From: Gracilinema caldarium DSM 7334
Lineage (GTDB): Bacteria; Spirochaetota; Spirochaetia; Treponematales; Breznakiellaceae
NCBI RefSeq assembly: GCF_000219725.1
Contig: NC_015732.1
Location: 3,175,341-3,239,340 of the forward strand
Direction of reading: 5' to 3'
DNA length: 64,000 nucleotides
Shown here: piece after piece, positions 17,914 through 27,428 of the stretch
How positions within the stretch are numbered: position 1 is the first letter of the stretch
How the letters are laid out: each line of letters begins with the position of its first letter
The notes under the pieces: generated by a model
What the model was told of the DNA's origin: nothing
The model's database searches: none
Seen by the model: the letters and a program-made list of their open reading frames with translations, nothing else
Made by a program: the position numbers and the translations under genes

Positions 17914-20900
17914 TTACAGCCTTCCGATTCTGTCCCGAGCATCTTCTATAGAAATGCCCTTTCGCCGAGCCCAATCCTCAAGCTGATCCTCACCTACACG
18001 GCCCACACCAAAATAATAGGAGGCTGGATGGGCAAAATACATACCACACACCGAAGCGGCAGGCTGCATCATGGAAGATTCAGTTAATTTGATGCCGCAC
18101 CGCTGTTCTGCTTCCAGCACCTTGCAGGCGATCCGTTTATCATGGTGATCGGGGCATGCGGGATAACCGAAGGCTGGCCTGATTCCCCGGTATTTACCTT
18201 CAAAAAGTTCCTTAGCATTAAGGTTTTCCTCTGCGACATAGCCCCACAGCTCGGTCCGCACGAGGGCATGCAGTTTTTCGGCAAAGGCTTCCGCCAGCCG
18301 GTCAGCCAGGGATGCCGCTAAAAGGGCGGTATAATCGTCTCCCCGGGCTTTACAGTCAGCCACAAAGGTTTCCAGGCCATGACCAGCAGTTACAGCAAAG
18401 AGACCAATCCAATCGGTTCTGCCAGATGACTCAGGAGCAATAAAATCTGAAAGACAGGGATTAAAACCGCCAGCCAGTTTCTTTTCCTGGTTCCGCAAAA
18501 AGGAGAACCGGGCGATGGGCGTACCGAAACCATTTAAATCCGCCCCGGAAGGATCCGCGCTAAACAAGAGAATATCATCTCCCAGCGACTGAGCAGAGAA
18601 AAAACCAGCTACCCCGTGGGCAGTAAGGATATGTTCCGATACAAGACGATCAAGCAGGACCTGAGCATCATCGTACAGTTTCCTGGCCGCCTCCCCCTTT
18701 TCAGGATCTTCCAGTATCCGCTCAAAACCATGGCCTAAATCCCAGCCATAAAAAAAGTAGGACCAGTCGATATAGGGTACCAGGGATTCGAGGGGGAAAT
18801 CATGAAAAGTTACCAGCCCTTTCTGCCGGGGCTCGACAATTTCCATATGGGACCAGTCTGTGGGAAGCTTATTGCTGCGGGCTTTTTCTATGGGTATCAG
18901 TTCTATCCGGTCCTGAATGGTTTCATGACGGGTAATTGCTTCAGCATATTTAGTTTCCAGTTCCTCAAGGAATCGTGCTTTTTCGGTATTCGAAAGGAGT
19001 GCGCGTACCACCGCAGCCGCCCTACTCGCATCCTTCACATATACCACCGGCCCCGAATAGGCTGGTGCAATCCGAAGAGCCGTATGGGCTTCACTGGTGG
19101 TTGCGCCTCCTATCAATAGAGGAATAGATACCCCCCGACGTTCCAATTCACGGGCAGTGTGAACCATCTCATCAAGGGAGGGAGTGATAAGCCCCGACAG
19201 CCCTACCAAATCGGCCTGTTCCCGAATGATAGCCTCGGCAATTTCGTCGGGAGGTATCATGACCCCCAAATCGTGCACCTCATAGCCGTTACAACCGAGC
19301 ACAACGCCGACGATATTTTTACCAATATCATGAACATCGCCTTTGACAGTAGCCATGATAATTTTGGTCGCCCCGGATTTTCTCTTAGGCTCGGATTTTT
19401 TCTCAGATCCATCCTCAGATCTTTTCACCGCATCCTGGGATGTGAGCCTTGCGTCGGCGAGCTTTTCCTCCTGAATAAAGGGTTCTAGGACCGCCACAGC
19501 CTTTTTCATTACCCGGGCACTGCGGATAACTTGGGGTAAAAACATCTTACCAGCGCCGAATCGGTCCCCCACTTCATTCATCCCTTTCATTAAAGGGCCT
19601 TCAATTACATCGAGGGAACGTTGATACCGGCTCCGGGCTTCCAGAATATCAGGTTCAATATAATCCTCGATACCCTTTACCAAGGCATATTGGAGCCGTT
19701 CCTCCACCGGGAGGGTGCGCCAGACATTTTTATCGGCAGCACTGTGGGTGGAGCCAGTGCTTGAATCGCTACCAACGGTTCCATGCCCATCAGCAACATC
19801 AGAAGCTTCTTTCAGTTCCAGTGCCAGCGCCAACAACCGTTCTGCGGCATCGCTTCTGCGCGCCAGAACCACATCTTCCGCAACTTCCCGGAGCCGCGGT
19901 TCCAGTTCATCATAGGGAACGAGGCCTGCAGGGTTTACAATGGCCATCGTAAGACCCGCTTCAATGGCATACTTCAGAAACACCGCATGCATCGCTTCCC
20001 GAACGAGATCATATCCACGGAAGCTGAAAGATAGGTTAGACACGCCTCCCGAAATCTTTGCACCGGGACAATTAGCCCGGATCCAACGGCAAGCCTTAAT
20101 AAAATCAAGGGCATACCGGTCATGTTCAGGGATTCCCGTTGCAATGGCCAGCACATTAGGATCAAAAATGATATCCTCACCCTTCATCCCATCCTGAATC
20201 AGAAGCTGATAGGATCGCTGAGCTACCTCAACTTTCCGCTCATAGGAATCGGCCTGGCCCCGCTCATCAAAGAGCATCACCACCACCGCCGCACCCATCC
20301 TGCGGGCAATACGGCTTTTCCGTAAAAACGCTTCTTCTCCCTCTTTCAAGCTGATTGAATTGACAATCCCCTTTCCCTGCAGGCATTTAAGTCCTGCTTC
20401 TATGGCCTCCCAGCGTGAACTGTCTACCATAACCGGAAGGCGGGCAATTTCTGGATCCGCAAGAGCCAGGTTCAAAAACTTTTGCATTGCCCTGGGCGCA
20501 TCCAGAAGAGCATCATCCATACACACATCGATGATAGAAGCTCCGGCTTCGACCATGTCCCGGGCTATGCTCAGGGCTTCGTCATAGCGTTCTTCTTTAA
20601 TAAGCCGTAAAAATTTGCGGCTCCCCGCCACATTGGTCCGCTCCCCCACATCGATAAAACCGATAGCTGGGTCCACCACCAGGGGTTCAAGCCCGGCCAG
20701 CACCGTCTTACGGGGCAATGCAGGGATCACCCGGGGCTGATAATTCATGGTTACACGGGCAATTTCAGCGATATGCGCCGGGGTAGAACCGCAGCAGCCC
20801 CCCACAATGTTCACGAGCCCGTCCCGCAGGAAGGCTTCTATAAAGCCTGCCATGGTTTGGGCGGACTCATCATATTGGCCAAAACGGTTCGGAAGCCCCG

Positions 20901-21726
20901 CATTAGGATGGGCACTCACCAAACAGGGGGCAATTTCTGAGAGGGCTGCCACATGGGGATAGAGCCGTTCAGCACCGAGGGAACAGTTTAGACCGATGGA
21001 CCAGGGCTTGGCATGCATGACCGATACACAGAAGGCTTCCACGGTCTGACCGGAAAGGGTCCGGCCTGCGGCATCGACAATGGTCCCGGAAATCATAATC
21101 GGAACCTCAGGAAGTCCCGCCGAAGCCCGCGCTTCGAAAAGCCGTTGGATGGCGGCGATGGCGGCCTTCGCATTCAGGGTGTCAAAGATCGTCTCAATCA
21201 TGAGGATATCCGCGCCACCGGCCAAAAGGCCCCGGGCATTGTCATAATAGGCTGCTTCCAGCTCTTCCCAGGTAACCGCCCGGGCTCCCGGATCATTCAC
21301 ATCCGGAGAAATACTTGCGGTTTTACTGGTAGGCCCCAGGACCCCCGCGACAAAACGGGGCCGTTCCGCAGTGCTGTACAGATCCGCCGATTCCCGGGCG
21401 ACACGGGCAGCAGCACGGCTTATTTCAAACGCATAGGACTCAAGGTTATAATCGGCCAGGGAGATTGCATTGGCATTAAAAGAATTGGTCTCGATAATAT
21501 CAGAGCCCGCCCTAAGATAGGCCTGATGAATCGATGCAATAACACTAGGTTTGGTAATGCACAAAATATCATTACAACCAAGGAGCGGCTTGGGGTGGTT
21601 TTGAAATTCAGCACCCCGAAAATCTGCTTCTGTTAAACCAAATTTTTGTATCATAGTACCCATGGCACCGTCCAATAACAGGATCCGTTTTGCTGCCAGG
21701 ACATCTAATTGTTCGCGTACCGTCAT
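17914..21726 (-). CDS. metH: Cobalamin-dependent methionine synthase
   Basis: A 1270-residue multidomain enzyme (E. coli MetH has 1227) that transfers methyl from methyltetrahydrofolate to homocysteine through bound B12. Domains in order: homocysteine-binding (1-~320; zinc cysteines in [11 protein letters not shown] and [11 protein letters not shown]), pterin-binding (~345-620; [12 protein letters not shown]), cap (~690-790), B12-binding (~795-930; [12 protein letters not shown] with the cobalt-ligand histidine), and a C-terminal activation domain (~960-1270; [15 protein letters not shown], which binds S-adenosylmethionine). The extra length comes from two low-complexity linkers, one rich in Ser/Gly/Thr before the cap and one charged before the B12 domain. 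No B12 riboswitch is evident in the short upstream interval. A short MetF-like gene is read divergently two genes away. Confidence 0.97.
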   Translation of the reverse strand: MTVREQLDVLAAKRILLLDGAMGTMIQKFGLTEADFRGAEFQNHPKPLLGCNDILCITKPSVIASIHQAYLRAGSDIIETNSFNANAISLADYNLESYAFEISRAAARVARESADLYSTAERPRFVAGVLGPTSKTASISPDVNDPGARAVTWEELEAAYYDNARGLLAGGADILMIETIFDTLNAKAAIAAIQRLFEARASAGLPEVPIMISGTIVDAAGRTLSGQTVEAFCVSVMHAKPWSIGLNCSLGAERLYPHVAALSEIAPCLVSAHPNAGLPNRFGQYDESAQTMAGFIEAFLRDGLVNIVGGCCGSTPAHIAEIARVTMNYQPRVIPALPRKTVLAGLEPLVVDPAIGFIDVGERTNVAGSRKFLRLIKEERYDEALSIARDMVEAGASIIDVCMDDALLDAPRAMQKFLNLALADPEIARLPVMVDSSRWEAIEAGLKCLQGKGIVNSISLKEGEEAFLRKSRIARRMGAAVVVMLFDERGQADSYERKVEVAQRSYQLLIQDGMKGEDIIFDPNVLAIATGIPEHDRYALDFIKACRWIRANCPGAKISGGVSNLSFSFRGYDLVREAMHAVFLKYAIEAGLTMAIVNPAGLVPYDELEPRLREVAEDVVLARRSDAAERLLALALELKEASDVADGHGTVGSDSSTGSTHSAADKNVWRTLPVEERLQYALVKGIEDYIEPDILEARSRYQRSLDVIEGPLMKGMNEVGDRFGAGKMFLPQVIRSARVMKKAVAVLEPFIQEEKLADARLTSQDAVKRSEDGSEKKSEPKRKSGATKIIMATVKGDVHDIGKNIVGVVLGCNGYEVHDLGVMIPPDEIAEAIIREQADLVGLSGLITPSLDEMVHTARELERRGVSIPLLIGGATTSEAHTALRIAPAYSGPVVYVKDASRAAAVVRALLSNTEKARFLEELETKYAEAITRHETIQDRIELIPIEKARSNKLPTDWSHMEIVEPRQKGLVTFHDFPLESLVPYIDWSYFFYGWDLGHGFERILEDPEKGEAARKLYDDAQVLLDRLVSEHILTAHGVAGFFSAQSLGDDILLFSADPSGADLNGFGTPIARFSFLRNQEKKLAGGFNPCLSDFIAPESSGRTDWIGLFAVTAGHGLETFVADCKARGDDYTALLAASLADRLAEAFAEKLHALVRTELWGYVAEENLNAKELFEGKYRGIRPAFGYPACPDHHDKRIACKVLEAEQRCGIKLTESSMMQPAASVCGMYFAHPASYYFGVGRVGEDQLEDWARRKGISIEDARDRIGRL

Positions 21727-21829
21727 ATAATTATTGTACCGAAAAGCTTAATCATTAAAAAGATAAGCCCCAACTTTTCTCTGCCTTATTGACGTTATGC
21801 CGTCATTTTGTCACCATACCTGTATACTT

Positions 21830-22630
21830 ATGAAAGCGTTATGGACAGAACAATTTACCGTACGAACCTGGGATGTGGACCGAAACAACCGATTAAGTCC
21901 CTCATCACTGTTTAATTATTTTCAGGAAGTGGCCGGGAACCATGCCACAGAGCTCGGCGTCGGAAAAGATGCCCTGCTGCGGGGCAACCAGGCATGGATA
22001 CTTTCCCGAATGACGACACTCCTCTATCGGCGCCCTGGTTGGGGAGAAACCATAACAGTCCGCACTTGGCCCCGGGGCACAGAAAAGCTTTTTGCTATCC
22101 GGGACTATGACATTATAGACGGCTTTGGCAGTACCATAGCCCAGGGCCGCAGTGCATGGCTGTTAGTCGATGTAGAAAAACTCCGTCCTCTGCGACCACA
22201 AAGTCTGACAGAAAACTTGCCAACCAATACGGATATGCCCGCCATACCAGACGGAGCGCAGGCTCTTACTGCACTGCCCGAACTCCAGGCTGCAGGTACA
22301 AGAACCGCTGCTTATTCCGATATCGACTACAACGGCCATGTTAACAATGCCCGCTACATCGAGTGGATACAGGATATACTAGATGCATCGATTCTAGAAC
22401 AGACCAATCATTTTCGAATTGATATCAATTACCTGGCTGAAATTCGTCCCCAGGAAACCATAAGTCTCTGGAAAGAACCTCTTCCAAACCAGGATGCAGG
22501 AACCGAGGAGCATGCGGGGGAGAGACCCCCCTTTACGCCCTTTGAAGTAACCGAACTTTGGGCCTTCGAAGGCAAACATATCGATTCCGGCCAAAGTTCC
22601 TTCCGGGCCGAATTACGCTGTGGAGCATAA
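21830..22630 (+). CDS. Acyl-ACP thioesterase (fat family)
   Basis: A 266-residue protein from MKALWTEQFTVRTW; an upstream in-frame ATG would add 11 residues unlike the family. It shows two hot-dog-fold repeats typical of acyl-ACP thioesterases (PF01643). The first contains NYFQEVAGNHATELGVGKD and AWILSRMTTLLYRRP. The second has the conserved catalytic segment YSDIDYNGHVNNARYIEWI, with the Asn and His of the active site. It releases fatty acids from acyl carrier protein in the cytoplasm. Lengths of 245-270 residues are usual for bacterial members. The next gene starts four bases after its stop, so they are co-transcribed. Confidence 0.92.
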   Translation: MKALWTEQFTVRTWDVDRNNRLSPSSLFNYFQEVAGNHATELGVGKDALLRGNQAWILSRMTTLLYRRPGWGETITVRTWPRGTEKLFAIRDYDIIDGFGSTIAQGRSAWLLVDVEKLRPLRPQSLTENLPTNTDMPAIPDGAQALTALPELQAAGTRTAAYSDIDYNGHVNNARYIEWIQDILDASILEQTNHFRIDINYLAEIRPQETISLWKEPLPNQDAGTEEHAGERPPFTPFEVTELWAFEGKHIDSGQSSFRAELRCGA

Positions 22631-22633
22631 CCA

Positions 22634-23368
22634 ATGAATATATCCCTTGAACTCGTGCCCCGGGATACACAGGCCGTCACCGAGGGCCTTGCGGTAGTTT
22701 CCCGCTATCCCGATATCAGCCTCATCAATATCCCGGACTTGCTCCGTTTCCCCATCCGTTCATGGCAAGCCTGCACCCTTATTCCGCCGCAGTACCATAC
22801 CATACCCCATCTGCGGGCCATCGATTTTAATCTCGAAGAACCCTTTCCCCTGACCGCATATTTTAAAGAACACCATATTGATACGGTGCTGGTTGTTGCC
22901 GGCGACCCGCCCCAGGATATGAAACACCGGGTGTACCCTACCCACACCACGGATTTCATCAAAAAATTAAAACTAGAGATGCCACAGCTCACCATTTACG
23001 CCGCCTTTGACCCCTATCGCTCCAATATCCGCTATGAACTGGATTATCTCAATGCAAAGGAAGACAGCGGTGCCGACGGTTTCATGAGCCAGCCCTTTTT
23101 TGATGTACGGCTCCTGGAGATTTATGCCGAATACCTGGAGGGCCGCAGGGTCTTTTGGGGTGTATCACCGGTGCTGTCGGAAAAAAGCCGCAACTACTGG
23201 GAAGCCCGCAACAGAGCTATCTTTCCCCGTTCCTTCCGGCCGGACCTGCACTGGAACATCAGCTTTGGCCGGCAGGTCCTGCAGTTCTGCAAAACCCATC
23301 ACTTTGATCTCTACCTCATGCCCATCAAGGTCGATCTGGATACCTACCTGCAGGGCCTGTTCAGTTAA
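22634..23368 (+). CDS. Short methylenetetrahydrofolate reductase-like protein
   Basis: A 244-residue protein with the beta/alpha-barrel pattern of MetF but shorter than the usual 280-300. The N-terminal MNISLELVPRD takes the place of the SFEFFPP segment of MetF. The barrel shows VLVVAGDPPQD (cf. the LRGDPP loop), a region near THTTDFIKKL, and GADGFMSQPFFDVRLLEIY, the counterpart of the GADF.ITQ.FFD motif. If active, it would reduce methylenetetrahydrofolate to methyltetrahydrofolate, the methyl donor for MetH encoded nearby. It could instead be a related oxidoreductase. It follows the thioesterase gene by three bases, and its stop overlaps the 3' end of the radical-SAM gene by eight bases. 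Confidence 0.65.
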   Translation: MNISLELVPRDTQAVTEGLAVVSRYPDISLINIPDLLRFPIRSWQACTLIPPQYHTIPHLRAIDFNLEEPFPLTAYFKEHHIDTVLVVAGDPPQDMKHRVYPTHTTDFIKKLKLEMPQLTIYAAFDPYRSNIRYELDYLNAKEDSGADGFMSQPFFDVRLLEIYAEYLEGRRVFWGVSPVLSEKSRNYWEARNRAIFPRSFRPDLHWNISFGRQVLQFCKTHHFDLYLMPIKVDLDTYLQGLFS

Positions 23369-24789
23369 AAACTATCCAGTTCTCAAGGGCCTGCCGCAGG
23401 GCACTGCGGTCTATGCCCCAATTTTTACCAAAACGGCGCAATAAAAAGCGGGATAGTTCGATAAAGGCTTCAAAGGCATTACCCTGTTCCGGAATAAGCC
23501 GGGGAAGCAGGTCTTCAAAATGCCCCCGATTTACAATGAGCTCCCAGAAACGGGCAAAGTTCTTTACCTCATCCAGTTCCGATCGGGAAAAGCTCCCCGT
23601 TTCCAGCACTTCGTAGGGAGGCTGGTCCACATAGTGCATCCCAAAGGGCCCATCATGACGGGCAATGGGTGTGCCGGGGAGCTTTTTCAGAATCCCCAGC
23701 TGAATTTCACCGGGCCGAACCTGCCAGAGCTGGTTAAAACTCCTTGCAAAACTTTCCAGCGTTTCTCCCGGGAGACCTGCAATAAGGTCCGCATGAACAA
23801 TCGCCTGGGTCTTTTCTCTCAGGAACCGTAAAGCTTCCTGTTCCTTTTCAGGATTGCTGGGCCGCCCAATTGTTCGAGCCACCTCAGGAGTAAAGGTTTG
23901 AATACCCACCTCAAGCCGCAGGGTACCCGCTGGGAACTGCTCTAAAAGGGTCCTCAAACGGTCAGGAAACCGGGAGGGGACCATTTCAAAATGCACATAT
24001 CCCGGCGGTTTTATTCGTTCAAGGAAAAAACGAAGAATCTGCTCTGCCCGCTCATAGTCGAGGTTAAAGGTCCGGTCAAGGAATTTAAAAGACCGCCCCC
24101 CCCCGAGCAAGAAGTTCTTCCATATCAGATAAAAAGTCACCCAGGGGAAATTCCCGTACACGCCGGTCCAGAGAGCTCAGGCAAAATTCACAGCCAAAGG
24201 GACAGCCCCGAGAGGCTTCTACATAGATGAGTTTTCTCGAGATATCCTCATCGGTATAGAGGTGATAAGCTGTCTTTATGTCCGACAAAACTACAGGCTT
24301 TGCGATAATCCATTTCCCTTCTATGACACCATAGGGTTCGAGGGCATCGAGCGGCCTTCCAAGCAGGAGGTGCTCACAGAGCAGTCGAAACACCGCTTCT
24401 CCCTCTCCGCGGACAATCCAGTCAGCTTTGCGCACCAGCGGCGCATCTTCCGGCAGATAGGAAACTTCTGGACCGCCCAGGACCACCACCGGCTTCGTCC
24501 AGCCCGGTCCTCCCCGGGTCCTTGCCCCAGACCAGTAGGTTTCCAGCTCTTCGAGCAACGCAAGTGTCGCCTCATGGTTCCAGATAGAAACAGAGAGGGC
24601 AAGGACCCGGGGCGCCGCCTCAACAAGAGGGGCGACCTTTTCTTCCAAAGGCTGCCGCAGGGCAAATTCGAAGATCCGGCTCCGTTCAGCCAAGGGGCCC
24701 AAATTCGCCTGTAACAGGCGCAATGCGAGAGATGGATGTATCCACTTCGCATTGATGGTTGCAAGAACAATATCGGCCATACAAGACAT
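23361..24789 (-). pseudogene. B12-binding domain radical SAM protein (DUF4080-type), frameshifted at a 9-G run
   Basis: One gene in two overlapping frames. The 5' part (24789 or 24780 leftward) starts MADIVLATINAKWIHPSL, the N-terminus of a B12-binding domain, and reaches the radical-SAM cluster CPFGCEFC. At a run of nine G (24096-24104) it slips into AVF and a stop. With eight G the frame would join ARGG directly to RSFKFLDRTFNLDYERA and continue to the stop at 23361, giving a full protein of about 475 residues. The ATG at 24787-24789 overlaps the TGA of the upstream nucleotidase gene (TGATG), a coupled start. So the gene is off in this sequence, by sequencing error, mutation or phase variation; everything on both sides of the run is intact. 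Confidence 0.88.
24096..24104. repeat. Homopolymer run of nine C (nine G on the coding strand)
   Basis: It lies inside the radical-SAM gene exactly where the reading frame breaks. Loss of one base restores the frame. Poly-G runs are known sites of slipped-strand phase variation in treponemes. Confidence 0.95.
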
Positions 24790-25415
24790 CAGCGGGGAAA
24801 ACTGGAAGCCCCAAAGAGATTCAGCGTACCGGTACGCCATTCATCATAGGCTTCCATCACCAGCCGTTCCACATCCTGCCAGGTATCGGCCCGAGGACCC
24901 GGAAGTTGCAGATTGGTAGAATTGGAAAACACAATAGTGCGGCATCCCTGTTCCCGCAGGCGCTCCACATTGCTTGGGGAATCATCAATATAGACATGGG
25001 CTCCGACGGCTCCCTTATCCTTCATGAAGCAGAGATCCCAGTAGGGGATATCATGGGCGTCGAGCCACTCCACGGTCTGAGTAATGGAGGTTTTATGAAA
25101 ATATTTTAAAAAAAGCCGGTGGGTGATAATCCGAATCCGGATACCCCGAACTGAAAGCTTCCTGAGGGTCGCCGGGGCATCCTTTATGGGCTTCATCACC
25201 CGAAAGAGGTCCCGCTGGGTAACGGCAAAGCGGTGCAGCCGGTCATATCCCCCGTACTCATCAATACCCCATTCATGAAGCCCGAAGGAAACCTCTTTTT
25301 TAAGACTTTCAAGGGGCCGGTCGAGCCATTCGGCGGCTATTTCCCGCATGGCACCATAAAAATCTCCGACCACGCCGTCTAGGTCTACGCCAAGGATAAA
25401 ACTACTCTCATCCAT
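24789..25415 (-). CDS. 5'-nucleotidase (NT5C-type, HAD superfamily)
   Basis: A 208-residue HAD-superfamily phosphatase. Motif I is GVDLDGVVGDFYGAM, with the nucleophile and acid/base aspartates near residues 11-13. A threonine in IRIITHRLF and a lysine near FMKDKGAVGA follow, and the last motif is YIDDSPSNVERL near residue 143. The arrangement and length match the NT5C group (PF06941) of 5'(3')-deoxyribonucleotidases, which remove phosphate from nucleoside monophosphates; other small phosphate esters are possible. It sits between the ABC ATPase gene (17 bases upstream) and the radical-SAM gene (overlapping by one base), so the three form an operon. Confidence 0.82.
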   Translation of the reverse strand: MDESSFILGVDLDGVVGDFYGAMREIAAEWLDRPLESLKKEVSFGLHEWGIDEYGGYDRLHRFAVTQRDLFRVMKPIKDAPATLRKLSVRGIRIRIITHRLFLKYFHKTSITQTVEWLDAHDIPYWDLCFMKDKGAVGAHVYIDDSPSNVERLREQGCRTIVFSNSTNLQLPGPRADTWQDVERLVMEAYDEWRTGTLNLFGASSFPR

Positions 25416-25432
25416 TATTGATTTATCTCCAG

Positions 25433-26284
25433 TTAGTTAGTCCCCGGTTCACCCTGCTGTTGAGATGCACCTTGGCTCGTTTCTTCTTGCTTTTGCGATA
25501 CAAGCAGGTCATATTCTTCTTCAAGTTTTTTCCGATCCAGATATTCCTTTTGTTTCAGCATCGCTGCAGGAACCCCATAGGCTTCTTCTAGATGGGACGG
25601 AGTCAAGAGTTCCGCAGGACTTCCCATATCAATTGACCGGTCTTTTTTAAAGAGGAGCACCGTTTCGGCATACTTCTTGGTGAGATCCAGTTCATGGAGG
25701 GACACATAGATGGTCACCCCCGTAGCTTTCTGATAGGATCGGAAAAAGTCGAGGGCCGCTTCCTTTTGCCGATCTTCCATTGCAAACACAGGCTCATCCA
25801 TAAAAAGTGACCGGGATCCGTAAAGTGCAGAAAAGGCAAGAAGGGTCCGCTGCATTTCACCCTTGGAAAGCCGGGCCAGGGGCCGAGTAAGAAGCCCTGT
25901 CAACTCAAAGACCGAGAGTACCTCTTTGTAAAAGTCGTCCCCTTTCAGGGCATGAAAACCGCCAGCATAGATCTGCTCAAGGAGCTGTCCCAGAGGATCT
26001 TCGGTTTCGAATTCCATATTTTGATATATGAACGATGCATAGGCATTCCGTTCATCCTCGCTGACAAAAAGCCGGGTATCTCGCCCCAGTAAGCTTATGG
26101 TTCCTTCCTGAGGGAGCAGCCGCCCTGCTGCAAGAAGCATCAGGGTTGATTTACCAGCCCCATTAGGCCCTACGAGGCTCACAAAGCCCGAGGGTAAGGT
26201 TGCTGAAAAGCCGGAAAATATCGGTTCAGCCGATTCCGGGTACTGGAATCGCACCTGGTGAAACACAGAAAATCCATTACTCAT
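25433..26284 (-). CDS. ABC transporter ATP-binding protein
   Basis: A 283-residue single ABC domain. Walker A GPNGAGKST lies at about residues 38-46, the Q-loop is in FIYQNMEFE, the signature is LSKGEMQR, Walker B is SLFMDEPVFAM, and the switch histidine is in VSLHELDL. It resembles the FepC/BtuD type of iron or cobalamin ATPases, but no permease or binding protein is adjacent. The C-terminal 45 residues are a charged, glutamine-rich tail (DLLVSQKQEETSQGASQQQG) not needed for the fold. It begins the three-gene operon with the nucleotidase and the B12/radical-SAM gene, so cobalamin uptake is an attractive but unproven substrate. Confidence 0.85.
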   Translation of the reverse strand: MSNGFSVFHQVRFQYPESAEPIFSGFSATLPSGFVSLVGPNGAGKSTLMLLAAGRLLPQEGTISLLGRDTRLFVSEDERNAYASFIYQNMEFETEDPLGQLLEQIYAGGFHALKGDDFYKEVLSVFELTGLLTRPLARLSKGEMQRTLLAFSALYGSRSLFMDEPVFAMEDRQKEAALDFFRSYQKATGVTIYVSLHELDLTKKYAETVLLFKKDRSIDMGSPAELLTPSHLEEAYGVPAAMLKQKEYLDRKKLEEEYDLLVSQKQEETSQGASQQQGEPGTN

Positions 26285-26342
26285 AACAATATTCTAGCAT
26301 GAAGGACCTTCTTATCCTATACTTTTATAAAGAAGGGTAAGG

Positions 26343-27428
26343 ATGATGAAACACTTCATGTTAAGACTGATGACAGTCCTATGTATGACATTTTTAACGA
26401 GCTGTATTCAGCCTTCGATACAAGTCGCCCTCCTTACGAAGCTCGATGCCGGTTCTATCATTGGAACCAGCGAAATCGCTGCAGTAAAAGAGTTTGAGAG
26501 GACCCATCCCAATAGCCGTATACAGATTATCCCCTTCGATGATGGATGGGATCCGGAACGGACAAAACAGGCCTATAAAGAAGTTCAAAACATGAATATC
26601 CAGTTCCTAATAACCAGTCACACCTCAACCTGTGCCATAGAGATCGCCAAAGATATCAATCTAGATAAACGACTTACCATTATCGCCGGAGCGACCACCA
26701 CAGTTTTAAGCGATAAGGATGATTATATCCTGCGCATCATTCCCGATTTGAACCAAGAACAGGCTGTGATTGCTCAAAAAATAAGCTCATTACAACCAAA
26801 AAAACTACTCATCATTCGGGATCTTTCTAATTCCGGGTATACCATACCCGCACAGGAAGCCTTTTTAACAGAATTGAACCGTGTATCGCCAAACATAACA
26901 GTTCGCACCTTTGACTTCGACGCAAACCAGTTCAATATAGAGGAGCTGGATCCTGTACTACAGGCTGAGATTTTTAATGTCCTGTACCTGCTTATTGGGG
27001 GTTATAAAAATATTGCAGGCAACATTGCCCAATATAGTTATCAATTCCAGCCTCAAAGTACCATTGTCTTTACTCCCTGGATGCACAATAGAGAGCTAGT
27101 GAATTCCGCTGGGCCTGCAATCAACCATGCTCTGCTTCCCTCGCTTTTTCCTTCTCGAAAAATAGATCCTAAAATAGAAGCATACATGTCCGCACTTGAA
27201 ACCAATTTTCATGTAAGTCCGACTATTATTAGCCTCAAAGTTTACCAGGCTCTCGAACTTCTCGATCAAGCATTTAAAGCCAAAGCGGTGACACCCGATC
27301 AGGCAAAAAAATGGCTTCTTTCCAAAAAAATTTTATCAACCCGACTGGGGACTATCACCTTTAATGCTTTCGGTGAAACAATAGAAGATTATTACTTTAT
27401 CACCGATATTTCAGGAGAATTTCATTGA
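26343..27428 (+). CDS. Periplasmic-binding (type I) lipoprotein paired with a histidine kinase
   Basis: A 361-residue lipoprotein: a hydrophobic N-terminus leads to LTSC with Cys 21 as the lipid site. The rest has the LivJ/LacI-like binding-protein layout: VALLTKLDAGSIIGTSEIAA at the start, then LITSHTSTCAIEIAKD and TIIAGATTTVLSDKDDYILR (the region where these proteins contact ligand) and PKKLLIIRDLSNSGY between the lobes. Instead of importer genes, a sensor kinase gene follows, overlapping its stop as TGATG. The likely role is to bind a ligand outside the membrane and present it to the kinase, as LuxP does for LuxQ and TorT for TorS. The ligand is unknown, possibly an amino acid or a small organic acid. 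Confidence 0.82.
   Translation: MMKHFMLRLMTVLCMTFLTSCIQPSIQVALLTKLDAGSIIGTSEIAAVKEFERTHPNSRIQIIPFDDGWDPERTKQAYKEVQNMNIQFLITSHTSTCAIEIAKDINLDKRLTIIAGATTTVLSDKDDYILRIIPDLNQEQAVIAQKISSLQPKKLLIIRDLSNSGYTIPAQEAFLTELNRVSPNITVRTFDFDANQFNIEELDPVLQAEIFNVLYLLIGGYKNIAGNIAQYSYQFQPQSTIVFTPWMHNRELVNSAGPAINHALLPSLFPSRKIDPKIEAYMSALETNFHVSPTIISLKVYQALELLDQAFKAKAVTPDQAKKWLLSKKILSTRLGTITFNAFGETIEDYYFITDISGEFH

Noticed and set aside
21013-21636. A 207-codon open frame on the + strand
   Set aside because: It is antisense to the metH N-terminal domain, which has all the expected zinc and fold motifs.
21727-21829. B12 or SAM riboswitch before metH or metK
   Set aside because: The gap before metH is too short and shows no B12-box; metK is 10 bases after the previous gene.
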